Positions 34,177 to 43,024 of a DNA stretch of 64,000 nucleotides are shown here, in pieces (position 1 is the stretch's first letter; each line of letters begins with the position of its first letter). Below the pieces are notes generated by a model that ran no database searches, had not been told where the DNA came from, and worked only from the letters and a program-made list of their open reading frames with translations. Both the position numbers and the translations under genes were made by a program. Origin of the DNA: Pseudomonas proteolytica (GTDB taxonomy: Bacteria > Pseudomonadota > Gammaproteobacteria > Pseudomonadales > Pseudomonadaceae); the NCBI RefSeq assembly GCF_007858275.1, contig NZ_VFEV01000033.1:1-64000 (forward strand), written 5' to 3'.

Positions 34177-34587
34177 ATGACTGCACCTTCCATCATCCTC
34201 ACCCGTCTCGATGTGCAACGTCTTGAGCAACTGATCGAACGTCTGGGCGAAGAATCTCCTGGGGTCGAGCGTTTGCAAGCCGAACTCGATCGTGCCGACG
34301 AAGTGGTGGGTCACGATAAAGTGCCTGCGGGCGTCGTGACCATGAACTCCAGCGTGCATTGCCGTGAGCAAAGCAGCGGCAAGGACTATCACCTGACCCT
34401 GGTCTACCCCAAGGAGGCGAATGCCGACGAAGGCAAAATCTCGATCCTGGCCCCGGTGGGCAGTGCGTTGCTGGGCCTGCAAGTTGGCCAGCATATCGAT
34501 TGGCCGGCCCCGGGCGGCAAGACCCTCAAGCTTGAGTTGCTGAGTGTCGAAGGCCAGCCTAAAGACGGCGGCGCCTTCACGCTCTAA
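34177..34587 (+). CDS. rnk: Rnk, nucleoside diphosphate kinase regulator
   Basis: A 136-residue protein of the Rnk/GreA-like family: an N-terminal helical pair (LEQLIERLGEESPGVERLQAEL) and a C-terminal FKBP-like domain (LTLVYPKEANADEGKISILAPVGSALLGL). Rnk binds RNA polymerase like GreA and influences nucleoside diphosphate kinase levels and, in P. aeruginosa, alginate and polyphosphate metabolism. AAAAGGAGTC lies upstream of the ATG. Its stop overlaps the cyaA stop by four bases, tail to tail. Confidence 0.93.
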   Translation: MTAPSIILTRLDVQRLEQLIERLGEESPGVERLQAELDRADEVVGHDKVPAGVVTMNSSVHCREQSSGKDYHLTLVYPKEANADEGKISILAPVGSALLGLQVGQHIDWPAPGGKTLKLELLSVEGQPKDGGAFTL

Positions 34588-37424
34588 ATCTGGTTCAAGG
34601 CCTGGTTGAGCGCCTGTTCCAACTCGGCCTTGTAGCGCAGGTACAGATTGCTCGGGCTTTGGACGTCACCGAGCAGGCCAGACAGGTCCAGGTCGGTGAT
34701 GTAGCAACGATAGCGCTCGGTTTCCCGACGCTGCCCGACGATCTCCTGGGCGACCACTGCAAACAGTTGGTCGCCAAATTCCAGTTCGGAAAACTCCCGC
34801 TGATTGCAATACAGGGTAATCCCCACCTGGCCTGGCGAACCCTTGCCGATAATCGCCTGCACGTCATAGAACGGTTTGTTGGCCGGAGTCTGTGGCGCAG
34901 GCCGTGGCTCTACCCGACGGGCGCGGCCGCCTGCCGATGGCAACAGTTGGTAATACAGCACCTGCAAGGCCCCTGATGGCTGCTGCGGGTCCAGCGGTGA
35001 CAGCGCGTCGCGGCGATAGATGATCGATTGCAGGAAGCGCTGCAACGGCGCCAACAAGCTCTGTTCATCATGAAACGGCAGGCGCTGTTGCCAAAGGGCA
35101 TTGAACTCGTCGAGTACGTACAGCTCGGCAAAGCCCTCGTTGATGCGGTAGAACACCTGCACACATTCTGGCAGGCCCATGGGCAACAACGCTGCCAGGT
35201 CGTGGTCTTCCAGGGCCATGGCATCCAGGTGCAGCGGGCTGTAGCTGGCCAATTCTTCGCTGAGATAGTCCACCAGCGCCTGCTGGCTGGGCAGCGACAC
35301 ATGATTGGCTTGCCCCGGCGCCAGCTCCATGACGTGATAGTGCTGTTGTACCTGGATCAGGTAGCGGTGGTTGAGCTGGCTCAGTTGCAGGTTCTGCGCG
35401 GTATCGAAAATCTCTTCTACACGTTGCGCGATGAATTGCGCACGGTTGTGGCAAAAACACCGGACCCGCAGCCGTGGCAGTTGGTTGCGCGGCAGTTGGT
35501 TGAGGTAGTCGCGCAGGCAGTCGAGCAGGGCATGGGGGCCGTCGTAGCGGCTGACCATCACCTCGTTCCAACTGTTGAGCGTCACCTGGTCCAGGGTCAG
35601 CACCAGGTTTTCCCGCACGCCGGCATAACTCAAGGAGTCGGTGCGCTCGGTGGTCATCAGGATATTCAGGTCGCGATGGTGCTTGAGCGGGTCGACCCCA
35701 ACGTTGATCAGCAATAGCACTTCATCGGGTATCGCCGTGCGCAGCAAATGCTCCTCATCCACCGTGGCCAACGGCAGGGCGATGGTCTGCTGCAAGCTGC
35801 CCAGCAGGTTGAACAGCTCGAATTCGCTCAAGTCACTGCTGCCCGGATGCAGGGCCAGGCGGGTGCTGCTGTCGATCACGCCGTTGCGATGGCACCAGGT
35901 GAGCATCTCCAGCAGGTCACGGCTGCGTTTGATCGGTGCAAAATGCTCCCATTCCAGGGCGGTCAGGCTGCCGTTGTACAAACCCCAGTGAAACTGACCT
36001 GGCTCCTTGCGGTTGGGCGAATGCACCAGGGTCAGCGTGTCTTCGGCCAGGTCCGGGGCAATCCCGGGGTTGATGAATTCGACTTTGCCGGCCTTGCGTT
36101 CAAATGCCGCGTAGAGGCGCCGACCCAGTACATTGAGGTCACGCTTGTTGATCAGGCTCACGGTCTGTTCGGTGCGTGCGAATTGGGTCAGGAAGCGATA
36201 GCTGTAATTGAGTTCATTGACCAGGGCCCGGCGCTCGGATGCGACCTGGCGCACTTTCCACTGGCTGCGGCTATCAAGCAGGGCCAGTTGCCGCTGGTCC
36301 CAGCCCCATTCATTGGCCAGGCGTTCCAGCAGTGCGCGCTGCCAACCGATGGTGCGCTGGCCGGTGGTGAGCTTGCGGCTGACCTTCAGGTACAGGCTGC
36401 GCCGCACCAGTTCCAGGCGTTCGGGCTCGTTGCGCCCGCGCAGATATTCTTCGATGCGACGGTAGACCACGACATAGGGGTCCAGCTCATCCAGATCCAG
36501 CTGGTTGGCGAACACCGCGCGTTTGAAGCGCAGGCTCAGGCACTGCACCTTGGGGTGTTCGCTGGCATACACCTCGGTGAGCAACAGCTTGAGTACGGAC
36601 TTGTACGGGGACTCGATACCCTTGAATAACTGCCACAGGCCGGCGCCGATAAATTCTCCCGGCGGGATATGGGCCAAGTGCCCGAGGTCGAGGGTTTCGT
36701 CGGCGCGGATAAAGCGTTTGGAAATCAGCGTGTGGGTAAATTCGGCGTACCGCGCTTCTTCGTAGACCGGCACCAGCCACCAGATCGGCGTGCGCCCGGC
36801 CAGCCAGATGGCGGTGCGGTAGAACTCGTCGAGCAACAGATAGTGCTGGCTGGTGCCACAGTCATCCGAACTGAGCTGGGTATCGCGGCCACCTTGTGCA
36901 AAGCGGTTCGGCTCGACCAGGAAAAAATGCGCTTCGGCGCCCATGCTCACTGCCCAGGCCTCCAGCAGTTGGCATTTTTTGCGCAACTCACCCAGCTCGG
37001 CCTCGTTCAGGTCGTCGGCGTGGCATACCCAGACGTCCATATCGCTTTGGTCGGCCTGGGCCAGCGTGCCGAGGCTACCCATCAGGAACAGGCCGTGGAT
37101 CGGGGTAGGCGGGTTGCCGTGGCGTGGTTTGTAGGAAAACGAGCGGGTCAGGCGCTGGGCTTCGGCCAGGACCTGGGCCTCGGGTTCAAAATTCGCCAGC
37201 CCGGCCGGGGTGCTGCCCGAGACATAGCCCGGCAGCAGCGGGTGATTGACGTGGAAAAACAGCGGCAGCAGCGCCAACACGCTTTGCTGGCGTGGCGTCA
37301 GGCCTTCGACGGCCCGGGCCATGCGGCCGGCATTGAGGGTCAGGAAGCGCGAGCGCAGTTGGGCCAGTACCTTGCGGTCAATGCCTTCATCCAAGTCAGG
37401 GCGGATTTCATGGGTACTGGTCAT
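34584..37424 (-). CDS. cyaA: Class I adenylate cyclase
   Basis: A 946-residue enterobacterial-type (class I) adenylate cyclase. The catalytic N-terminal half has GLFLMGSLGTLAQADQSDMD, then VWVCHADD, the nucleotidyltransferase G-S and D-x-D motif. AEAHFFLVEPNRFAQ and IWWLVPVYEE follow. The C-terminal regulatory half is less conserved. It makes cAMP in the cytoplasm for Vfr-type regulation. Full length; monocistronic. Confidence 0.96.
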   Translation of the reverse strand: MTSTHEIRPDLDEGIDRKVLAQLRSRFLTLNAGRMARAVEGLTPRQQSVLALLPLFFHVNHPLLPGYVSGSTPAGLANFEPEAQVLAEAQRLTRSFSYKPRHGNPPTPIHGLFLMGSLGTLAQADQSDMDVWVCHADDLNEAELGELRKKCQLLEAWAVSMGAEAHFFLVEPNRFAQGGRDTQLSSDDCGTSQHYLLLDEFYRTAIWLAGRTPIWWLVPVYEEARYAEFTHTLISKRFIRADETLDLGHLAHIPPGEFIGAGLWQLFKGIESPYKSVLKLLLTEVYASEHPKVQCLSLRFKRAVFANQLDLDELDPYVVVYRRIEEYLRGRNEPERLELVRRSLYLKVSRKLTTGQRTIGWQRALLERLANEWGWDQRQLALLDSRSQWKVRQVASERRALVNELNYSYRFLTQFARTEQTVSLINKRDLNVLGRRLYAAFERKAGKVEFINPGIAPDLAEDTLTLVHSPNRKEPGQFHWGLYNGSLTALEWEHFAPIKRSRDLLEMLTWCHRNGVIDSSTRLALHPGSSDLSEFELFNLLGSLQQTIALPLATVDEEHLLRTAIPDEVLLLINVGVDPLKHHRDLNILMTTERTDSLSYAGVRENLVLTLDQVTLNSWNEVMVSRYDGPHALLDCLRDYLNQLPRNQLPRLRVRCFCHNRAQFIAQRVEEIFDTAQNLQLSQLNHRYLIQVQQHYHVMELAPGQANHVSLPSQQALVDYLSEELASYSPLHLDAMALEDHDLAALLPMGLPECVQVFYRINEGFAELYVLDEFNALWQQRLPFHDEQSLLAPLQRFLQSIIYRRDALSPLDPQQPSGALQVLYYQLLPSAGGRARRVEPRPAPQTPANKPFYDVQAIIGKGSPGQVGITLYCNQREFSELEFGDQLFAVVAQEIVGQRRETERYRCYITDLDLSGLLGDVQSPSNLYLRYKAELEQALNQALNQI

Positions 37425-37592
37425 GTCGAACTCAGCGGCTCGCAGGGCCCGGCGTGGGCAGCCGTGTAGGAGTTTACAGACAGAATCGTAGGAGGTTTAA
37501 GGGGAATTTGTTTTTGGCGTCAGAATTTTATCGCGCGCACAGGAATGCCCGCGGAATCCGTGAACAGAGGATCCCGAGGGCGATACGGAGTG

Positions 37593-37847
37593 TCAGGCAG
37601 CTTCTTTGGTGGTCGCGGTGGTCAGAATCGTCAGCAACGTTTGCGCTTGCTCTGCAGCATCCCGGCCCAGGCTGGTCAGGTAGCCGCCATCTGGCTGGTC
37701 GATCAGCCCTTTGGTGTGCAGGCGTTTGGCAGCAGCAATGGCAGTGGGAGCAGCAGTCTGATGGACTTTCAGACCTTCATGGGTGCTATCCAGGGGGAAA
37801 AGTACAAGGATTTCCAGTTCGGCAACCAACTCAGGGGTATACGACAT
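37593..37847 (-). CDS. TIGR02647-family small DNA-binding-like protein
   Basis: An 84-residue protein with a winged-helix-like pattern (ELEILVLFPLDST, then AAKRLHTKGLIDQPDGGYLTSLGRDAAEQAQTLL). It fits the TIGR02647 family, largely restricted to Pseudomonas and relatives. Function unknown. Syntenic with a small gene near PA5271. Separate from cyaA by 168 bp in which I see no other gene. Confidence 0.8.
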   Translation of the reverse strand: MSYTPELVAELEILVLFPLDSTHEGLKVHQTAAPTAIAAAKRLHTKGLIDQPDGGYLTSLGRDAAEQAQTLLTILTTATTKEAA

Positions 37848-37956
37848 AAGGACTCCAGACGTTCTAGGAATTGTCAGACGCTAGCAGAGCCTAAGGTGAA
37901 CGCACTTGAGCGAACTGTCCAGTGCGATATGGGCGCAGGGGAGGCAAGCCGCACTC

Positions 37957-37987
37957 CTGTAGGAGCCGGCTTGCCGGCGATGGCGGT
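37957..37987. repeat. Single REP unit
   Basis: CTGTAGGAGCCGGCTTGCCG followed by GCGATGGCGG is a lone REP with the CCGGC-TT-GCCGG hairpin. Its variant (TAGGAGCCGGC) differs from most REPs in this window. Confidence 0.8.
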
Positions 37988-37996
37988 TCCAGGGAC

Positions 37997-38281
37997 CTAC
38001 TGTTTTTCCGGCGGCAGCTCAGGCAGTGCGCGCAGCGCCGTTTCATACCAATCGGTATCGAACGGGCGGTCTGTTTCCAGCATCGCGTCGATTTCCACGG
38101 CCAGCACGTGGGCCATCAGGTTGAGGATGTCTTCACGCTCGTAACCCACCAGGGTCAGCTTGTTGAACGTAGCCTTGGCCGCCGGCGGGTTGTCGCTTTC
38201 GATCTGGTTTTCGATCGCCTGGGTCAAGGTGGACTCGGCGAACTCTTCTTCGTCGTTATCGATATCGGTTGGCTCGCTCAT
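37997..38281 (-). CDS. Conserved hypothetical protein (acidic, 94 aa)
   Basis: A 94-residue acidic protein: a disordered N-terminus (TDIDNDEEEF), then predicted helices (STLTQAIENQIESDNPPAAKATFNKLTLVGYEREDILNLMAHVLAVEID), ending in RPFDTDWYETALRALPELP. No catalytic motif. It matches a conserved Pseudomonas family found between cyaA and argH (PA5269 region). Function unknown. Confidence 0.8.
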   Translation of the reverse strand: MSEPTDIDNDEEEFAESTLTQAIENQIESDNPPAAKATFNKLTLVGYEREDILNLMAHVLAVEIDAMLETDRPFDTDWYETALRALPELPPEKQ

Positions 38282-38406
38282 GGCTGCCTCCTGTCAGGAA
38301 AGGGCGCCAGTCTACCCCCATTCAGCCAGGTGATGCTGCTGGTCAGGCCGCGCGTCACGATCTATAACCTACCCAGCCAACCCCTGCACGGCCTGGAGGC
38401 TTTGTG

Positions 38407-39066
38407 ATGCTCAAGCTCTACGGATTTTCGGTCAGTAACTACTACAACATGGTCAAACTGGCGCTCCTGGAAAAGGGCCTGCCCTTTGAAGAAGTGCCGT
38501 TTTATGCCGGGCAAACCGCTGAAGCCCTGGCGGTGAGCCCGCGCGGCAAGGTGCCGGTGCTGAAGGTCGAGAAAGGCTTCATCAACGAAACCAGCGTGAT
38601 TCTCGAATACCTCGAACAGACACAGTCGGGCCCGGCCCTGCTGCCGGGCGATGCATTCCAGCGCGCCCAGGTGTTGGCGTTGTGCCGGGAAATCGAGCTG
38701 TACATCGAACTGCCAGCCCGCGCGTGTTATGCCGAGGCGTTTTTTGGCATGGCGGTGCCAGAGGCGATCAAGGACAAGTCCAGGGCCGAGTTGCTGTTGG
38801 GGATTGCGGCGTTGGGGCGACACGGCAAGTTTGCGCCGTATGTCGCGGGGGAGAGTTTTACGCTGGCCGACTTGTACTTCCTGTACAGCGTGGACTTGGC
38901 GTGTGCCGTCGGTGGGAAGCTGTTTGGCCTGGATTTGCTGGCTGAGCTTCCGAAGGCCAAGGCCTTGCTGAAGAGGCTGCAAGACATGCCCAACGCCCAG
39001 CGAGTGGCGGCGGACAAGGAGGCGGCGATGCCAGCCTTCATGGCGATGATCGCGGCGAAGAAGTAG
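38407..39066 (+). CDS. Glutathione S-transferase
   Basis: A 219-residue GST. The N-terminal thioredoxin-like domain has KLYGFSVSNYYNMVKLALLE, then KVPVLKVEKGFINETSVILEYLE with the cis-Pro and glutathione gamma-glutamyl contact (ES/TS). A helical C-terminal domain contains GESFTLADLYFLY. It conjugates or reduces with glutathione; substrate unknown. GGAGG nine bases before the ATG (38407) supports this start over the GTG one codon upstream. Confidence 0.9.
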   Translation: MLKLYGFSVSNYYNMVKLALLEKGLPFEEVPFYAGQTAEALAVSPRGKVPVLKVEKGFINETSVILEYLEQTQSGPALLPGDAFQRAQVLALCREIELYIELPARACYAEAFFGMAVPEAIKDKSRAELLLGIAALGRHGKFAPYVAGESFTLADLYFLYSVDLACAVGGKLFGLDLLAELPKAKALLKRLQDMPNAQRVAADKEAAMPAFMAMIAAKK

Positions 39067-39087
39067 TAAATGGGGGGGCGGGCTTGT

Positions 39088-39175
39088 GTGGGAGCTGGGC
39101 TTGCCCGCGATGCAGGCACCTCGGTGTGTCAGTGACACTAAGGTGATGCTATCGCAGGCAAGCCAGCTCCCACAC
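39088..39175. repeat. REP doublet between GST and argH
   Basis: Inverted REP units (GTGGGAGCTGGGCTTGCCCG and CAGGCAAGCCAGCTCCCAC). The two arms belong to slightly different subtypes (GGGCTTGCCCG against GGCTTGCCTG). Confidence 0.9.
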
Positions 39176-39224
39176 AAGCGTGCTTCCACAGTTGACCGAG
39201 TTGAATTGAAGGCCCCGGTCAAAG

Positions 39225-39247
39225 GTGGCAGCTAGCTTGCCTGCGAT
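39225..39247. repeat. Degenerate single REP unit
   Basis: GTGGCAGCTAGCTTGCCTG followed by CGAT differs from the local REP consensus at two positions. It sits five bases from the argH stop. Confidence 0.7.
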
Positions 39248-39251
39248 ACTT

Positions 39252-40646
39252 TCAGCGGCTGGCGAGCAGCGCCTGGCCGCGTGCGACTGCCGCCTTGACC
39301 TGGGCCGGTGCGGTGCCGCCGATGTGGTTACGGGCATTGACCGAACCTTCCAGGGTCAGCACTGCAAACACATCCTGTTCGATCTGGTCACTGAACTGGC
39401 GCAGTTCTTCCAGGCTCATTTCCGCCAGGTCCTTGCCGGTATCCACGCCGTATTTCACCGCATGCCCGACGATTTCATGGCAGTCACGGAACGGCAGACC
39501 ACGGCGCACCAGGTAGTCCGCAAGGTCAGTGGCGGTGGAGAAACCGCGCAGGGCCGCTTCACGCATGATCGCGTGCTTGGGCTTGATCGCCGGGATCATG
39601 TCGGCAAATGCGCGCAGCGAGTCGCGCAGGGTGTCGGCGGCGTCGAACAACGGTTCCTTGTCTTCCTGGTTGTCCTTGTTGTAGGCCAGGGGCTGGCCTT
39701 TCATCAGGGTCAGCAGGCCCATCAGCGCACCGAATACACGGCCACTTTTACCGCGCACCAGTTCCGGCACGTCGGGGTTTTTCTTTTGCGGCATGATCGA
39801 ACTGCCGGTGCAGAAGCGATCCGGCAGGTCGATGAACTGGAACTGCGCGCTGGTCCACAACACCAGTTCTTCGGAGAAGCGCGACAGGTGCATCATCGCA
39901 ATACTGGCCGCTGCACAGAATTCGATGGCGAAGTCACGATCCGACACGCCGTCCAGGGAGTTGCCGCCCACGGCGTCAAAGCCCAGCAGTCGCGCAGTGT
40001 ATTCGCGGTCGATCGGGTAGGTGGTGCCGGCCAGCGCAGCGCTGCCCAGGGGCATGCGGTTGGCGCGCTTGCGGCAATCGACCAGGCGCTCGTAGTCGCG
40101 GCTGAGCATTTCGAACCAGGCCAGCAGATGGTGGCCGAAGGTCACGGGCTGCGCGGTCTGCAGGTGGGTGAAGCCGGGCATGATGGTGTCTGATTCACGC
40201 TCGGCCTGCTCCAGCAGGCCTTTTTGCAGGCGGGTGATTTCGCCCAGGATCAGGTCGATTTCATCACGCAGCCACAGGCGGATATCGGTAGCGACCTGGT
40301 CGTTGCGGCTACGCCCGGTGTGCAGCTTCTTGCCGGTCACGCCGATGCGGTCGGTCAGGCGCGCCTCGATATTCATGTGCACATCTTCAAGGTCCACGCG
40401 CCAGTCGAAGGTGCCGGCCTCGATTTCGCCACGGATGGTGGTCAGGCCATCGATGATGCTGTCGCGCTCGGCATCGGTCAGCACGCCGACCTTGGCCAGC
40501 ATGGTGGCGTGGGCGATCGAGCCCATGATGTCGTGGCGATAGAGGCGCTGGTCGAAATTGACGGAGGCGGTGAAGCGCGCGACGAAGGCGTCGACGGGCT
40601 CACTGAAGCGGCCGCCCCAGGACTGATTGGTCTTGTCGGTGCTCAT
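39252..40646 (-). CDS. argH: Argininosuccinate lyase
   Basis: A 464-residue member of the fumarase/aspartase superfamily, normal length. The signature GSSIMPQKKNPDVPELVRGKSG holds the mobile catalytic loop near residue 285; HTGRSRNDQVATD and PGFTHLQTAQPVTFG form the active site. It makes arginine and fumarate in arginine biosynthesis. Divergent from the algZ remnant and algR. Confidence 0.97.
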   Translation of the reverse strand: MSTDKTNQSWGGRFSEPVDAFVARFTASVNFDQRLYRHDIMGSIAHATMLAKVGVLTDAERDSIIDGLTTIRGEIEAGTFDWRVDLEDVHMNIEARLTDRIGVTGKKLHTGRSRNDQVATDIRLWLRDEIDLILGEITRLQKGLLEQAERESDTIMPGFTHLQTAQPVTFGHHLLAWFEMLSRDYERLVDCRKRANRMPLGSAALAGTTYPIDREYTARLLGFDAVGGNSLDGVSDRDFAIEFCAAASIAMMHLSRFSEELVLWTSAQFQFIDLPDRFCTGSSIMPQKKNPDVPELVRGKSGRVFGALMGLLTLMKGQPLAYNKDNQEDKEPLFDAADTLRDSLRAFADMIPAIKPKHAIMREAALRGFSTATDLADYLVRRGLPFRDCHEIVGHAVKYGVDTGKDLAEMSLEELRQFSDQIEQDVFAVLTLEGSVNARNHIGGTAPAQVKAAVARGQALLASR

Positions 40647-40790
40647 GGATTCGCTCGTGATCTGCTTAAAAGAGGCATGAAAGTGTGCCGCCGATAATAA
40701 CAGGGTTGCCCGTGGAGGCGTTGATACGCCGCGTCGGCATTTTTATTTGTTTGATGGATGGCAAAGTGCCTTGCCGTTGGCCGCGTCCGG

Positions 40791-41201
40791 GATGAGACTG
40801 GAGGCGGGAGTGAAAGCGGGGGTTTCACCCGACCGGATCCTGAGGTAAACAAAGGATGTTTATTGAAACGATATTTGACGATTGAGCAATGTCGTCTTCG
40901 TGAGCGTCTACAGTTGCACTGACAGGGGTGCAGTGCACCAATGCCAGGCAATGAGGTCGAACTCCAGGCTAACCTTAAAGTAGAGGGGGTGTTCATATTG
41001 AGTATCAGCAAACCCTATGACGATGCCCTGCGGTATCGGGTTTTGGGCGGTATTGAACAGGTCCGGTTAAATATTGGTGTCGCTCTCGGGGCACTTTTTG
41101 CCGCTCACGCTAGTCTTAGCGTGGATCGCCGTGACGGAAGTCACCGCACCTGTCTACGCTATCCTTGTGCGAGACTCACGCAGGAATCCAGCGCAATATG
41201 A
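40791..41201 (+). pseudogene. algZ: Decayed sensor kinase gene algZ (fimS), C-terminal remnant
   Basis: One frame from about 40791 reads LLKRYLTIEQCRLRERLQLH (40860-40919), then a TGA stop at 40920. In the same frame it continues PGNEVELQANLKVEGVF, ILSISKPYDDALRYR, LNIGVALGALFAAHASLSV and RRDGSHRTCLRYPCARLTQ to a TGA at 41199. These match the LytS/AlgZ kinase pattern: YL.IEQ.RL..RL after the phospho-His region, the ATPase strands ending in SISNPY, and a C-terminal ALFG..A.LS..RRDG. The membrane region, His box and N-box are gone, and part between the two blocks is deleted. The final TGA overlaps the algR ATG. It lies exactly where PAO1 carries fimS/algZ. 40647-40790 holds nothing I can assign. 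Confidence 0.75.
41106..41123. repeat. Perfect hairpin upstream of algR
   Basis: CACGCTA and TAGCGTG pair perfectly around GTCT, about 75 bp before the algR start and inside the algZ remnant. It has no T tract; it may be a regulator site or chance. Confidence 0.35.
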
Positions 41202-41944
41202 ATGTCCTGATCGTTGATGACGAACCCCAAGCCCGCGAGCGACTGAGCCGTATGGTCAGTGAGCTCGAGGGATACACTGCCCTTGAACCGAGCGCGTCCA
41301 GTGGCGACGAGGCATTGGCCTTGATCGAAAGCCTCAAGCCGGACGTGGTGCTCCTTGATATCCGTATGCCTGGCCTTGATGGGTTGCAGGTCGCCGCCCG
41401 CTTGAGCGAGCGCGAGTCGCCGCCGGCGCTGGTGTTATGCGCAACCGACGAGGAGTTCTCCTCCGAGACCCTGGAGGCAAGCGGCGTCAGCTTCCTGGCC
41501 AAGCCGGTATCGGCCGAAGCGCTGCTCAAGGCGTTGAAGAAGGCCGAGCGGCCCAATCGCGTGCAGCTTGCTGCCCTGACCCAGCCTGCGGCGCAAAGTG
41601 GCAATGGCCCCCGCAGCCATATCAGCGCGAGGACCCGCAAGGGGATCGAGCTGATTCCCGTGGACCAGGTGATTTATTTCATTGCCGATCACAAGTACGT
41701 GACCTTGCGCCACGAGCACGGTGAAGTGCTGCTCGATGAGCCACTCAAGGCCCTGGAAGACGAATTTGGCGAGCGCTTCGTGCGTATCCACCGCAACGCG
41801 CTGGTGGCCCGCGAGCGTATCGAACGCCTGCAACGCACGCCCCTGGGGCATTTTCAGTTGTTCCTCAAAGGGCTCAACGGCGACGCGTTGATCGTCAGCC
41901 GGCGCCATGTCGCAGGCGTACGCAAGATGATGCAGCAGCTTTAG
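41198..41944 (+). CDS. algR: LytTR-type response regulator AlgR
   Basis: A 248-residue response regulator. Residues 1-125 form a receiver with the acidic pocket (IVDDEP), phospho-acceptor D54 in VLLDIRMPG and K102 in FLAKPV. The LytTR DNA-binding domain at about 140-245 has SHISARTRKGIELIP and RIHRNALVARERIERLQR. In P. aeruginosa AlgR controls alginate, twitching and rhamnolipids. The usual TA pair of the fourth strand (switch Thr82) reads A82-T83 here (LCATDEEF). The upstream gene for its kinase AlgZ is decayed, its last codon overlapping this start (ATGA). Followed by the hemCDXY genes. Confidence 0.95.
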   Translation: MNVLIVDDEPQARERLSRMVSELEGYTALEPSASSGDEALALIESLKPDVVLLDIRMPGLDGLQVAARLSERESPPALVLCATDEEFSSETLEASGVSFLAKPVSAEALLKALKKAERPNRVQLAALTQPAAQSGNGPRSHISARTRKGIELIPVDQVIYFIADHKYVTLRHEHGEVLLDEPLKALEDEFGERFVRIHRNALVARERIERLQRTPLGHFQLFLKGLNGDALIVSRRHVAGVRKMMQQL

Positions 41945-42082
41945 CCCGAGGGCTGTAGCGACCTGCATGCCCCGAATCCCGGTGCGCAGCGGCCAGGGAG
42001 GCCCCGCACTTGCTGATTCAAATCAAGGCGCTTGTGCCTGAGCTGTTATTATCTGCCGTATCTATTCAGTACGGATTGATCC

Positions 42083-43024
42083 ATGTCCTCTCGCGAAATC
42101 CGCATCGCCACCCGTAAAAGCGCCCTGGCCTTGTGGCAGGCCGAATACGTCAAAGCCCGCCTTGAGCAAGCCCATCCGGGGCTCACGGTGTCCCTGGTGC
42201 CCATGGTCAGTCGTGGCGACAAGCTGCTCGACTCGCCGCTGTCGAAAATCGGTGGCAAGGGCTTGTTCGTCAAGGAGCTGGAAACCGCTCTGCTGGAGAA
42301 TGAAGCCGACATCGCCGTGCACTCGATGAAAGACGTGCCGATGGACTTTCCCCAAGGTCTGGGCCTGTATTGCATCTGCGAGCGTGAAGACCCGCGCGAT
42401 GCCTTCGTGTCCAATACCTACGCCTCCCTTGATGAACTGCCGCAGGGCAGCATCGTCGGCACCTCCAGCCTGCGTCGCCAGGCCCAGTTGCTGACCCGTC
42501 GCCCGGACTTGCAGATCCGCTTCCTGCGGGGCAACGTCAATACCCGCCTGGCCAAGCTGGATGCCGGCGAGTACGACGCGATTATCCTGGCGGCCGCTGG
42601 CCTGATTCGCCTGGGCTTTGAAGAGCGCATCACCTCTGCCATCAGCGTCGAAGACAGCCTGCCGGCTGGAGGCCAGGGTGCCGTCGGTATCGAATGCCGC
42701 ACCGCAGACCTGGAAATCCAGGCGCTGCTCAAACCTCTCGATCACCAGCCAACCGAAGTGCGGGTCACCGCCGAGCGCGCCCTGAACAAGCACCTCAACG
42801 GTGGCTGCCAGGTGCCGATTGCCTGCTACGCGGTCCTTGAGGGTGACAACCTCTGGCTGCGCGGCCTGGTGGGTGATCCCGACGGCGGTTTGCTGCTCAC
42901 GGCTGAAACCCGCGGGCCACAAACCGAGGCTGCGAGCCTGGGCGTGCAGGTTGCCGAAGAACTCCTGGCAAAAGGCGCCGGCGCCATTCTGCAAAAAGTC
43001 TATGGCGAGGCCGGTCCGCAGTGA
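42083..43024 (+). CDS. hemC: Porphobilinogen deaminase (hydroxymethylbilane synthase)
   Basis: A 313-residue enzyme, usual length. RIATRKSALALWQAEYVK is the N-terminal signature; VHSMKDVPMDFP and GTSSLRRQAQL bind substrate; the dipyrromethane cofactor cysteine is in LNGGCQVPIA near residue 242. It joins four porphobilinogens into hydroxymethylbilane. GTTATTATC upstream (about 42044-42054) is a possible -10. Overlaps hemD by four bases (GTGA). Confidence 0.97.
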   Translation: MSSREIRIATRKSALALWQAEYVKARLEQAHPGLTVSLVPMVSRGDKLLDSPLSKIGGKGLFVKELETALLENEADIAVHSMKDVPMDFPQGLGLYCICEREDPRDAFVSNTYASLDELPQGSIVGTSSLRRQAQLLTRRPDLQIRFLRGNVNTRLAKLDAGEYDAIILAAAGLIRLGFEERITSAISVEDSLPAGGQGAVGIECRTADLEIQALLKPLDHQPTEVRVTAERALNKHLNGGCQVPIACYAVLEGDNLWLRGLVGDPDGGLLLTAETRGPQTEAASLGVQVAEELLAKGAGAILQKVYGEAGPQ

